Source: Gemmatimonadota bacterium (GTDB taxonomy: Bacteria; Gemmatimonadota; Gemmatimonadetes; Gemmatimonadales; GWC2-71-9). Taken from it: a stretch of DNA of 6,317 bases. The stretch covers positions 1-6,317 of the forward strand of contig QHVD01000070.1 in NCBI GenBank assembly GCA_003222235.1, in the 5' to 3' direction. The translations under genes and the position numbers were made by a program. Positions 1 to 5,035 of this stretch are shown here, in pieces (the stretch's first letter is position 1; every line of letters starts with the position of its first letter). Under the pieces are notes generated by a model. It was not told the DNA's origin. It ran no database searches and saw nothing but the letters and a program-made list of their open reading frames with translations.

Positions 1-630
1 CACCCCGTCGTTGTCCAGCCATCGCCAGCCCCTGACCAGTCGCATTGGCTCGTGGCACACGGTATCCCCTCGTTCGGACCGCGCGTCGCACCTGGGGCAT
101 GCGTACATCCCCTGCACGGTCGCGCCGAGGACCGAGTCGGCCACCATGCCCAACACGCCGGCCGCGGTCCCGGTGGCGAACCCCGCGGCCATGCTCACCG
201 TGCCCCGAGGTGCCACGAGCTGCGCCAGCCCGGCGATGAGCGCCGCCCCCACCACGCCGCCCGCCGATCCCAGTACGGTGATACCCCCCGAGGTGCCCCG
301 CGACACCAGCGCCCCGGTCGTGATCAGCCGGGGAGGGACCCGCGAGAAGGACCCGATCTCCGTGGCCCAGGTGTCCGCGGTCGCCGCCGCCAAGGCGCCG
401 GTCGCGACGGCCCATACGCCCGCGAGCGCCGCCACCGCCGCGACGCCGCCGTTGGCGACGACCTGGCGCGCGGTACGTCGCGGGCCCCGACCTTCAGCGA
501 AGTGGCCGAGCAGGCTTCCCGACAGGAACAACACGAGCAGGAGCGCGAGACCGGGCCAGCCCAGGCCCCAGCCGACCGCGGCCCCGACCGCGACCGCCGC
601 GGCGACGCCGCCGCGGGTGAGCCAGGTCAC
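1..630 (-). CDS. DUF92 family integral membrane protein (partial, 3' end outside window)
   Basis: Translating the minus strand from a GTG at 630 gives 210 residues with no stop before the left edge. Family motifs are in order: RQVVANGG near residues 55-62, TADTWATEIG near 84-93, RGTSGG near 111-116, DSVLGATVQ near 165-173, a CxxC pair (C178, C181) with a third Cys at 192, and RGWRWLDND at 200-208. Most of the rest is hydrophobic Ala/Val/Leu/Gly helices, so this is a multi-pass membrane protein. DUF92 includes plant VTE6, a phytyl-phosphate kinase; the bacterial role is not assigned, and a prenyl- or lipid-phosphate reaction is only inference. Because the DND motif lies near the C-terminus of relatives, probably only a few tens of residues are missing. 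The GTG overlaps the anti-sigma stop in GTGA, with GGAG just upstream, so it is the last visible gene of the sigma operon. Confidence 0.88.
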   Translation of the reverse strand, partial: MTWLTRGGVAAAVAVGAAVGWGLGWPGLALLLVLFLSGSLLGHFAEGRGPRRTARQVVANGGVAAVAALAGVWAVATGALAAATADTWATEIGSFSRVPPRLITTGALVSRGTSGGITVLGSAGGVVGAALIAGLAQLVAPRGTVSMAAGFATGTAAGVLGMVADSVLGATVQGMYACPRCDARSERGDTVCHEPMRLVRGWRWLDNDGV

Positions 631-851
631 GCTCCGAACAGGTCGCGCAGGATCTTGCGCTTCAGCTCGGGCGGCGCGCCGTGGGCCCGGCAGCGGGCTC
701 GCAGGAAATCCAAAAACAACTTTTCGAAGTCGAAGTGCTCGCCGCAGGGAGGGCAGTCGGCGAGGTGTTGGCGGATCTCTTGTTCTACGTCAGACGTCAA
801 TTCGCGGTCGAGATATTCATACAGGTGCTCCGTGCACTCGCGACAATTCAT
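627..851 (-). CDS. RsrA-like zinc-binding (ZAS/zf-HC2) anti-sigma factor
   Basis: This is a 74-residue soluble protein with no membrane segment. It carries the ZAS signature H29-x3-C33-x2-C36 plus an N-terminal Cys pair, C3 and C6. HLYEYLDREL directly after the Cys pair resembles actinobacterial RsrA (HLYEFLD), and C3 lies six residues before that His, as the zinc/redox Cys does in RsrA. An RxRC element (C54) followed by PPELKRKIL also parallels the RsrA tail. In the known family the protein holds its sigma factor inactive in the cytoplasm, and oxidation of zinc-bound cysteines into a disulfide releases it. Redox sensing here is inferred from the retained residues. The ATG overlaps the sigma stop (ATGA), with an AAAGGGA Shine-Dalgarno about eight bases upstream. 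The stop overlaps the DUF92 start. A generic zf-HC2 anti-sigma with another signal is the alternative. Confidence 0.88.
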   Translation of the reverse strand: MNCRECTEHLYEYLDRELTSDVEQEIRQHLADCPPCGEHFDFEKLFLDFLRARCRAHGAPPELKRKILRDLFGA

Positions 852-1471
852 TTTGGCGTCCCTTTGATGTAACCCATCCCCACGGCGTAGTCGTACAGCT
901 TGCCCTGGAGCATACGGCGGGCGCGGAACAGGCGCGATTTCACGGTGCCGACCGGAACTTCCAGGATGCGGGCGATCTCGTCGTACGAGAGACCCTCCAC
1001 ATCGCTCAACACCACCGTCTCCCGAAATTGTTCCGGGAGCTGGTCGATCGCCCGGAGCACTTCGTCGTCTACGATCCGGTCGAAGAACGTTCCCTGGGGA
1101 TCCTCGTCCTGGACGTCCGCGAACACGGAAAACGGCTCGATCGCGTCCAGGTCCACCGTCTCCGGGTGCCGAATGCGGCGGCGGTATTCATTGATGAACG
1201 CGTGACGCAGAATCGTGAGGAGCCACCCCTTGGCGTTGCTCCCCTTTTCGAACTGGTGCCACGCCCGGTAGGCCTTCAGCATGGTTTCCTGGACCAGGTC
1301 GTCGGCCTCGGCGGCGTTGCCGGTGAGCCGCAGCGCGACGCGGTACAGGCTGTCGAGGTGAGTCAGCGCCTCGCGCTCGAAGCTCGCGCGCTTCTCGGCC
1401 TCGGCCAGCACGGACTCGGCCGGCTGCGGCGTCTCCGCGGGTCGCGGGGGCGGGGGCGGGGGGGGGGGCAT
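848..1471 (-). CDS. ECF RNA polymerase sigma factor, SigR/SigH-like
   Basis: This is a group 4 (ECF) sigma factor of 207 residues from the start chosen here. Region 2 spans about residues 35-105, with EADDLVQETMLKAYRAWHQF for core binding and -10 recognition. Region 4 spans about 138-192, with LPEQFRETVVLSDVEGLSYDEIA and VGTVKSRLFRARR, the helix-turn-helix that reads the -35 element. FEKGSNAKGWL and a C-terminal GMGYIKG closely match Streptomyces SigR (FKEGTNLKAWL, RGFLRG), and the next gene is RsrA-like, so a thiol/oxidative stress regulon is the likely role. The ATG at 1471 is preceded by GGCAGGAAT and followed by eight proline codons written with an 11-C run. The frame is open up to an ATG at 1540, but using it would overlap the divergent gene and both candidate promoters. 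A GTG at 1411 beyond the proline tract is a third option. Confidence 0.9.
   Translation of the reverse strand: MPPPPPPPPRPAETPQPAESVLAEAEKRASFEREALTHLDSLYRVALRLTGNAAEADDLVQETMLKAYRAWHQFEKGSNAKGWLLTILRHAFINEYRRRIRHPETVDLDAIEPFSVFADVQDEDPQGTFFDRIVDDEVLRAIDQLPEQFRETVVLSDVEGLSYDEIARILEVPVGTVKSRLFRARRMLQGKLYDYAVGMGYIKGTPK
1445..1468 (+). repeat. G-tract cluster (G5, G5, G11), potential G-quadruplex
   Basis: The plus strand carries three G runs separated by single C bases: 1446-1450, 1452-1456 and 1458-1468. The last is an 11-base homopolymer. This is enough for an intramolecular G-quadruplex in the strand that is the template for sigma transcription. On the coding strand it reads as the CCC/CCG codons of the eight-proline run immediately after the sigma ATG. 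Quadruplex formation is inferred from the pattern only. Confidence 0.6.
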
Positions 1472-1540
1472 ATTCCTGCCGTAAGCTGGACTTGGACTCC
1501 CTGGTTCCGCAATGGGTGCACCGCGCGGTGCCATTCCCAA
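1472..1540 (-). promoter_or_regulatory. Candidate ECF-type promoter(s) of the sigma operon with a palindrome in the spacer
   Basis: Two candidates resemble the SigR-type consensus GGAAT-N18/19-GTT. Candidate 1 is GGGAAT at 1538-1533 followed, after 19 bases, by ATT at 1513-1511; its spacer contains a perfect 14-bp palindrome, GCACCGCGCGGTGC, at 1518-1531. Candidate 2 is GGAAC at 1508-1504 followed, after 18 bases, by CTT at 1485-1483, which would start RNA only a few bases before the ATG at 1471. Either would allow autoregulation, as is usual for ECF operons. Both -10 elements deviate from GTT. Candidate 1 lies within the first codons of the divergent V4R-like gene. Confidence 0.3.
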
Positions 1541-2177
1541 CGAGTTGGAACGGCACTACGTTAGGCGCGCCGTGGTCCACAGCATCGTGCCCCTGGCCGT
1601 CCTGGAGGCGGTTCGCAACCTCGACACCCCCGTCGAGGACGGCCTTTCCGAATTCGCCGCGGAGCTCCTGAGCAAGCGTCTCGGCCTCTCCTCCACCGTG
1701 GCTACGCAGCTCGCTCAGTACGAGACGATGGTACGGCGCGACGCCCGCACCGACCCGGCGCACGTGGAGGCGCTGCTCCGGCTGGTCGGCCGTCGTCCCG
1801 ACGCGGATCTCGTGTTCGCGGACGCGGGCCGGCGCGCCGCGCGGTGGGCCGTTCGGACGCTGTCGGGCCTGTCGCGCCTGGGGGCACGGGCGGCCCCCCG
1901 GGTGCTTGGGTACGCGGCGGCGCGCCGGGCGGCGCGCGCCGTGTTCGAGGGCGAGCTGCGGCGGGAAGGCTACGTCCCCGTCGTGCGGATACGGCACACG
2001 CTCGCGATCAACGCGACGCCGGATGGGTCGGCGTGCACGCTGTACAGCGCCGGCTTCGCCGAATTGCTGCGACTGCTCTTGGGCTTCGAGGGCGCGATGC
2101 TGCACACGTCTTGTCGCGCCACGGGCGGCGACCACTGCGAGTGGCGGGCTGCCCCTCCCGATCCGCGGCATCACTAA
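1512..2177 (+). CDS. Stand-alone V4R-like (4-vinyl reductase-type) zinc-binding sensor domain protein
   Basis: This 221-residue soluble protein has no signal peptide or membrane helix. I recognise only the C-terminal part: residues about 155-211 (RIRHTLAIN, YSAGFAELLRLLLGFEG, then HTSCRATGGDHCEW) match the end of V4R domains, which typically finish with CxAxGdxxCxw. C175, H198, C201 and C209 keep the spacing of the zinc site I recall for the phenol sensor MopR (C155, E178, C181, C189), with His in place of Glu. V4R domains bind small molecules in regulators and occur in bacteriochlorophyll-related BchJ; no ligand can be assigned here. The first 150 residues are helical and Arg/Ala-rich, without a recognised domain or DNA-binding motif. 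The ATG at 1512 has no clear ribosome site. The stop shares one base with the downstream peptidase start. A related small-molecule-binding fold is possible. Confidence 0.7.
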   Translation: MGAPRGAIPNELERHYVRRAVVHSIVPLAVLEAVRNLDTPVEDGLSEFAAELLSKRLGLSSTVATQLAQYETMVRRDARTDPAHVEALLRLVGRRPDADLVFADAGRRAARWAVRTLSGLSRLGARAAPRVLGYAAARRAARAVFEGELRREGYVPVVRIRHTLAINATPDGSACTLYSAGFAELLRLLLGFEGAMLHTSCRATGGDHCEWRAAPPDPRHH

Positions 2178-3364
2178 TGCCGCTGCTCGACGGCTTCGAT
2201 TTCGCAGCCCTCACCGACGCGCTCGGCGCGCTTGGCGCCGACGCATGGCTCCTGTACAACTTTCGCGGCGTCAACCCCGTCGCCGGCCGCGTGCTGGGCC
2301 CGACTGGGATGGGGACCCGGCGGCTGTTCGTGCTCCTGCCGCGCACCGGCGCGCCTGTGGCGGTCGTTCACCGGATCGAGCTGCAGCCGCTGGCTGGTTT
2401 CCCGGGCGAGGTGCGACCCTACGCCTCATGGCGCGAGCTCCACACGCAGGTCGAGCCGCTGGTGCGCGGTCGCACCGTCGCGATGGAGGTCTCCGCCCGG
2501 GACGCGGTGCCATACCTCGACCGCGTGCCGTACGGCGTCGTGCAGTTGCTCGAATCGTTCGGCGCGCAGGTGGTCTCGTCGGCTCCGCTCGTCACCCGCT
2601 TCGCTGCGCGCTGGAGCGCGGCGGAGCTCGAGGGGCACCGGCGCGCGGCGGAGGCGCTCGCCGCGATCGCGCCGGAGGCCCTCGCGTGGGCGGGAAGCGA
2701 GACCGCGCGCGGCGCCGAGGTCCGCGAGGCGGCGCTGCAGCTGCGCGTGCTGGAGGCGATCGAGCGCGCGGGGCTGGTCACCGGTGAGCCCCCGATCGCG
2801 GCGTTCGGCCCCAACTCCGCGCTGCCGCACTACGAGCCCCACGTCGGCGCCGACCTCCGGCTTCAGGCCGGCCAGGTCCTGTTGCTCGATCTGTGGGCGG
2901 GGCCGCCTCCAGTGCGGGCGTCCGTGTTCGCCGATCAGACATGGATGGCGTTCGCTGGGCGCGCCCCCGATGCGGAGGTGCGCCGGGTGTGGGAGGCGGT
3001 GCGGGGTGCGCGCGACGCCGCTGTGACGCTGTTGCGCGAGCGCTGGCCGGCGGGCGCCCCCGTGAGTGGCGCAGAAGTGGACGACGCCGCCCGTGGGGTG
3101 ATCCGCGGGGCGGGCCTTGCCGAGTATTTCGTTCACCGCACCGGCCACTCGATCGACCGTGACCTGCACGGTTCCGGCCCTCACATCGACAATTTCGAGA
3201 CTGCCGACACCCGGGCGCTGATGCCCGGAGTGGGGTTTTCCGTCGAGCCGGGAGTCTACCTCCCAGGGCGCTTCGGCGTGCGCAGCGAGATCAATGTGTT
3301 CTTGAGCGAGGCCGGCCCCGAAGTGACCCCGCAGAGCCCCCAGCAGGACCTGCTGCTGGTCTAA
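2177..3364 (+). CDS. M24 family metallopeptidase (Xaa-Pro dipeptidase/aminopeptidase P type)
   Basis: This is a 395-residue cytoplasmic protein. Residues 1-145 resemble the creatinase-type N-terminal domain, and about 150-390 form the pita-bread catalytic domain. All five expected dinuclear metal ligands are visible: D238 (LLLDLWAG), D253 (FADQTW), H324 (HRTGHSID), E357 (SVEPGVYLPG) and E371 (RSEINVF). Additional histidines typical of the substrate pocket are H218 (LPHYEP) and H336 (GPHID). The first two Asp are 15 residues apart rather than the common 11, as in the DLWA-type M24 subgroup. The known chemistry is removal or cleavage of residues next to proline, but M24 also contains non-peptidase members, so the substrate is inferred. 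Translation starts at an ATG overlapping the previous stop (TAATG), which suggests coupling with the V4R-like gene. Confidence 0.9.
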   Translation: MPLLDGFDFAALTDALGALGADAWLLYNFRGVNPVAGRVLGPTGMGTRRLFVLLPRTGAPVAVVHRIELQPLAGFPGEVRPYASWRELHTQVEPLVRGRTVAMEVSARDAVPYLDRVPYGVVQLLESFGAQVVSSAPLVTRFAARWSAAELEGHRRAAEALAAIAPEALAWAGSETARGAEVREAALQLRVLEAIERAGLVTGEPPIAAFGPNSALPHYEPHVGADLRLQAGQVLLLDLWAGPPPVRASVFADQTWMAFAGRAPDAEVRRVWEAVRGARDAAVTLLRERWPAGAPVSGAEVDDAARGVIRGAGLAEYFVHRTGHSIDRDLHGSGPHIDNFETADTRALMPGVGFSVEPGVYLPGRFGVRSEINVFLSEAGPEVTPQSPQQDLLLV

Positions 3365-3395
3365 AGCTCCTTCGGCTCCCCCTCCCCTCCGGACT

Positions 3396-3420
3396 GCTCG
3401 GGGGAACTACCCTCCCGGGG
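3396..3420 (+). terminator. Weak hairpin after the M24 peptidase gene
   Basis: Bases 3397-3404 can pair with 3412-3419 (CTCGGGGG with CCTCCCGG, including G-U pairs) around a seven-base loop. No T-tract follows, so it may be a weak terminator, a pause or nothing. The 76-base gap 3365-3440 otherwise holds only a possible -10-like TCTACT at 3429-3434 close to the next ATG. Confidence 0.2.
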
Positions 3421-3440
3421 CCGGTGTCTCTACTCGGGTC

Positions 3441-4049
3441 ATGAAGCAACGCGTCGCCCGCGCCCTCCTGGTGCTCTCCGCTCTCTCCCGGGCGGCCGCG
3501 GCGCAGCGCCAGGTTTCCCAAGTCCGCGACCGCTTCGCCGACCTCCCGGAGGCCCGGCTCGACAGCCTGTACGGACCGCTGCTCTACCTCATGCACCCGG
3601 ACGAGCGCGGCGTCTATCCCGCCCTGTCGGTGAGCGGGAAGCGCGACTACCTGAGGCGCTTTTGGGCGCGCCGCGATCCCAGCCCGACCACGCCCCAGAA
3701 CGAAGTCGAAGACGGGTTCTACGCCCGCGTCAGCGAGGCGAACCGCCGGTTCCACGAAGGTGGCGCCGGCGCGATTCCCGGGTGGCGCACCGACCGCGGC
3801 AGGATCTTCATCAGCTATGGACCGCCCGACGACGTGCTCAGCCGCCCGCAGCTGGGCCCGACGCTCCCGTACGAGGTCTGGAAATACACCCGGGGCAGGG
3901 GGCGCACGGTGCGCAAGTTCTGCTTCGTCGATCTGACGCGCTTCGGCAACTACGTCTTGGTCTACGCTGCCGACGCGGCCGAGGCGAGCCAGCCGAGCTG
4001 GCGCCAGCTCCTGGGGCGGGAGGCGTACGAGCAGGTGCTGCGGTTCTAA
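3441..4049 (+). CDS. Exported GWxTD domain protein (short form)
   Basis: This 202-residue protein starts with a signal peptide: MKQR, a hydrophobic stretch, then AAAAQ with probable cleavage around residue 21. No lipobox Cys is present, so it is probably periplasmic or secreted. The GWxTD signature is at residues 114-118 (GWRTDRGRIFISYGPPDDV), followed by YEVWKYTRGRG near 144-153 and KFCFVDLTRFGNYVLVY near 159-175. Upstream, YLMHPDERGVYPALS, LRRFWARRDPSP and FYARVSEANRRF match the region that precedes the motif in this family. GWxTD proteins occur in Acidobacteria, Gemmatimonadota, Bacteroidota and relatives, and their biochemical role is unknown to me. Many members are longer, with extra domains; this one is little more than the domain. 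There is no strong ribosome site before the ATG. The gene ends inside the shared terminator repeat. Confidence 0.9.
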   Translation: MKQRVARALLVLSALSRAAAAQRQVSQVRDRFADLPEARLDSLYGPLLYLMHPDERGVYPALSVSGKRDYLRRFWARRDPSPTTPQNEVEDGFYARVSEANRRFHEGGAGAIPGWRTDRGRIFISYGPPDDVLSRPQLGPTLPYEVWKYTRGRGRTVRKFCFVDLTRFGNYVLVYAADAAEASQPSWRQLLGREAYEQVLRF

Positions 4050-4096
4050 GAGGCGGCAGAGGTCCTTGCCGCCCCTGCCGCCCTTGCCGCCTCTTA
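4047..4096. terminator. Bidirectional intrinsic terminator shared by convergent genes
   Basis: TAAGAGGCGGCA at 4047-4058 is repeated as its exact reverse complement at 4085-4096, giving a perfect 12-bp stem with a 26-base loop. The outermost TAA of each arm is the stop codon of the gene entering from that side: the GWxTD gene on plus and ctaA on minus. The position between convergent genes supports a terminator. There is no long T-tract, so efficiency is uncertain. Confidence 0.6.
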
Positions 4097-4109
4097 CCGC
4101 CCCCTACCG
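4064..4109. repeat. Short imperfect tandem repeat, about 9-bp unit CCTTGCCGC
   Basis: About five degenerate copies of CCTTGCCGC/CCCTACCGC follow one another from the terminator loop into the last codons of ctaA. The copies differ at one to three bases, and one has a 10-base spacing. This fits local slippage expansion in GC-rich DNA; no function is indicated. Confidence 0.5.
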
Positions 4110-4948
4110 CCGACGACCGCCAGCACGAGCGCGGCCCACACGCCGGTGCCGATGGCGACATGCATCGCCTGGAGCGGCCGAGGCAACGCGAGCAGGACCA
4201 TCGCTGCAGCGACGACGACCTGGAGGGTGACCAGGGCCGCGACGGCCCACGCCCCACCCCTCTTCGACCGCACGGCCCACCAAACGACGTACCCGAACAG
4301 GGTGTACGCGAGCAACCGGTGAATCCACTGAAGGAGCCGCAGGGAGTTGCCGTCGGGGAGCAGGTGTCCGTTACATAGGGGGAAGCCGAGGCACGCGGTC
4401 GCGGCACCCAGGTTGGCGGTCAGCGCGCCGAGGAGCACGGTGACGAAACCCAAGACGACAGCCACCAACCCCGCGCGCACTGACCCCGCGCGCAAGCGCG
4501 GGGATCCCGGGATCAGCCGGGGTCCCCTCGCGGCGACGATCAGCGTCGCGAGCAACAGCATCGCGGTCCCGAGGTGCAGGATCACGGTCCACGCGGGGAG
4601 TGCGAGCTTCACGGTGACCGCCCCCAGCGCCACCTGCAACGCGAGCAGCCCCAGCGCCGCGTAAGCTGCCAAGCCTGGGCGGTCGAGGCCGGTTTCCCGC
4701 CTCAGCCACCACGCGTACCCAGCGAGCGCGACGACGAGAACCGACAAAAGCGCCGCGACGAGCCGGTGGCTCCATTCGATCAGCATTCCGAGGTTGCCGA
4801 GCGACGGGAACAGTCCTCCGTTGCAGAGCGGCCAGTGGTCCCCGCACCCCATTCCCGAGCCCGTGATGCGGACGATGGCGCCGAGGACGATGAGGAGATA
4901 CGTGCAGACCGCGGTGAGCCAGGCGAGCCGCGTGAAGCGGGGAGACAT
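4094..4948 (-). CDS. ctaA: Heme A synthase (COX15/CtaA family)
   Basis: This is a 284-residue integral membrane protein with about eight transmembrane helices. It converts heme O to heme A, the cofactor of aa3-type cytochrome c oxidase, in the cytoplasmic membrane. The two homologous halves are both visible. Half one has RITGSGMGCGDHWPLCNG (C35, C42), EWSHR (H61) and ILHLGTA (H125). Half two has TACLGFPLCNG (C186, C192), QWIHR (H210) and AMHVAIG (H263). These are the four heme-ligand His and both extracellular Cys pairs of the bacterial family, and the length is close to Bacillus CtaA. I chose ATG 4948, directly before SPRFTRLAW and TM1; an upstream ATG at 5008 adds 20 polar residues and would remove the promoter region. 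No ctaB or oxidase subunit gene is in the window. It indicates aerobic respiration. Confidence 0.95.
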   Translation of the reverse strand: MSPRFTRLAWLTAVCTYLLIVLGAIVRITGSGMGCGDHWPLCNGGLFPSLGNLGMLIEWSHRLVAALLSVLVVALAGYAWWLRRETGLDRPGLAAYAALGLLALQVALGAVTVKLALPAWTVILHLGTAMLLLATLIVAARGPRLIPGSPRLRAGSVRAGLVAVVLGFVTVLLGALTANLGAATACLGFPLCNGHLLPDGNSLRLLQWIHRLLAYTLFGYVVWWAVRSKRGGAWAVAALVTLQVVVAAAMVLLALPRPLQAMHVAIGTGVWAALVLAVVGGRGR

Positions 4949-4958
4949 GTCGCCGGAA

Positions 4959-4964
4959 TCTATA
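4959..4964 (-). promoter_or_regulatory. Candidate -10 box of ctaA (possible leaderless mRNA)
   Basis: On the minus strand TATAGA is followed by ten bases and then the ctaA ATG at 4948. RNA starting at the usual distance would begin at or within a few bases of the start codon. No Shine-Dalgarno sequence precedes this ATG, which agrees with leaderless translation. No convincing -35 hexamer is visible. Confidence 0.4.
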
Positions 4965-4978
4965 CGCGCGGGTAAGCT

Positions 4979-5014
4979 GCGGCTCGGCCACGGCCCGTGA
5001 ACGGGCACAGCCGC
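4979..5014. repeat. Nested inverted repeats in the ctaA/permease divergent region, possible operator
   Basis: An inner near-palindrome GCCCGT-GA-ACGGGC occupies 4993-5006. It is enclosed by outer arms GCGGCT at 4979-4984 and AGCCGC at 5009-5014. The element lies between the two candidate -10 boxes, where one regulator could act on both promoters. Such repeats also arise by chance in GC-rich DNA, so the operator role is a guess. Confidence 0.3.
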
Positions 5015-5021
5015 GAACCTA

Positions 5022-5027
5022 TATATT
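5022..5027 (+). promoter_or_regulatory. Candidate -10 box of the amino-acid permease gene
   Basis: TATATT lies within the eight-base AT island 5020-5027, striking in otherwise GC-rich DNA. It ends eight bases before the GTG at 5036. No ribosome site lies between, so transcription would again begin at or very near the start codon. No good -35 match is seen around 4998-5005. Confidence 0.4.
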
Positions 5028-5035
5028 CGCGCCTC

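Noticed and set aside
1472..1540. N-terminal extension of the sigma factor to an ATG at 1540
   Set aside because: It adds 23 non-conserved residues, overlaps the divergent gene start and covers the candidate promoters. The ATG at 1471 has a nearby AGGA and fits the family length better.
11..1564. A 517-codon open frame on the plus strand
   Set aside because: It lies antisense to the DUF92, anti-sigma and sigma genes, which have clear family motifs. Its product is low-complexity Ala/Arg/Pro with no recognisable domain, a typical GC-rich shadow.
1188..2174. A 328-codon open frame on the minus strand
   Set aside because: Antisense to the V4R-like gene and overlapping the sigma gene in another frame. 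It is Arg/Ala-rich, with no domain.
1844..2176. In-frame upstream extension of the M24 peptidase to 1844
   Set aside because: The extra 111 residues are an Arg/Gly-rich shadow of the V4R-like gene. Homology begins at the ATG at 2177.
3340..3358. CAGCAG-GAC-CTGCTG hairpin at the end of the peptidase gene as a terminator
   Set aside because: It is inside the coding region, has a six-base stem and no T-tract, and is explained by Gln-Gln-Asp-Leu-Leu codons.
4064..4109. Tandem 9-bp repeats as a CRISPR-like array
   Set aside because: Units are too short, degenerate and without spacers, and they run into the ctaA coding end. Slippage is enough to explain them.
4949..5008. N-terminal extension of heme A synthase to an ATG at 5008
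   Set aside because: The 20 extra polar residues precede TM1 without homology, and the TATAGA box would fall inside the coding region.
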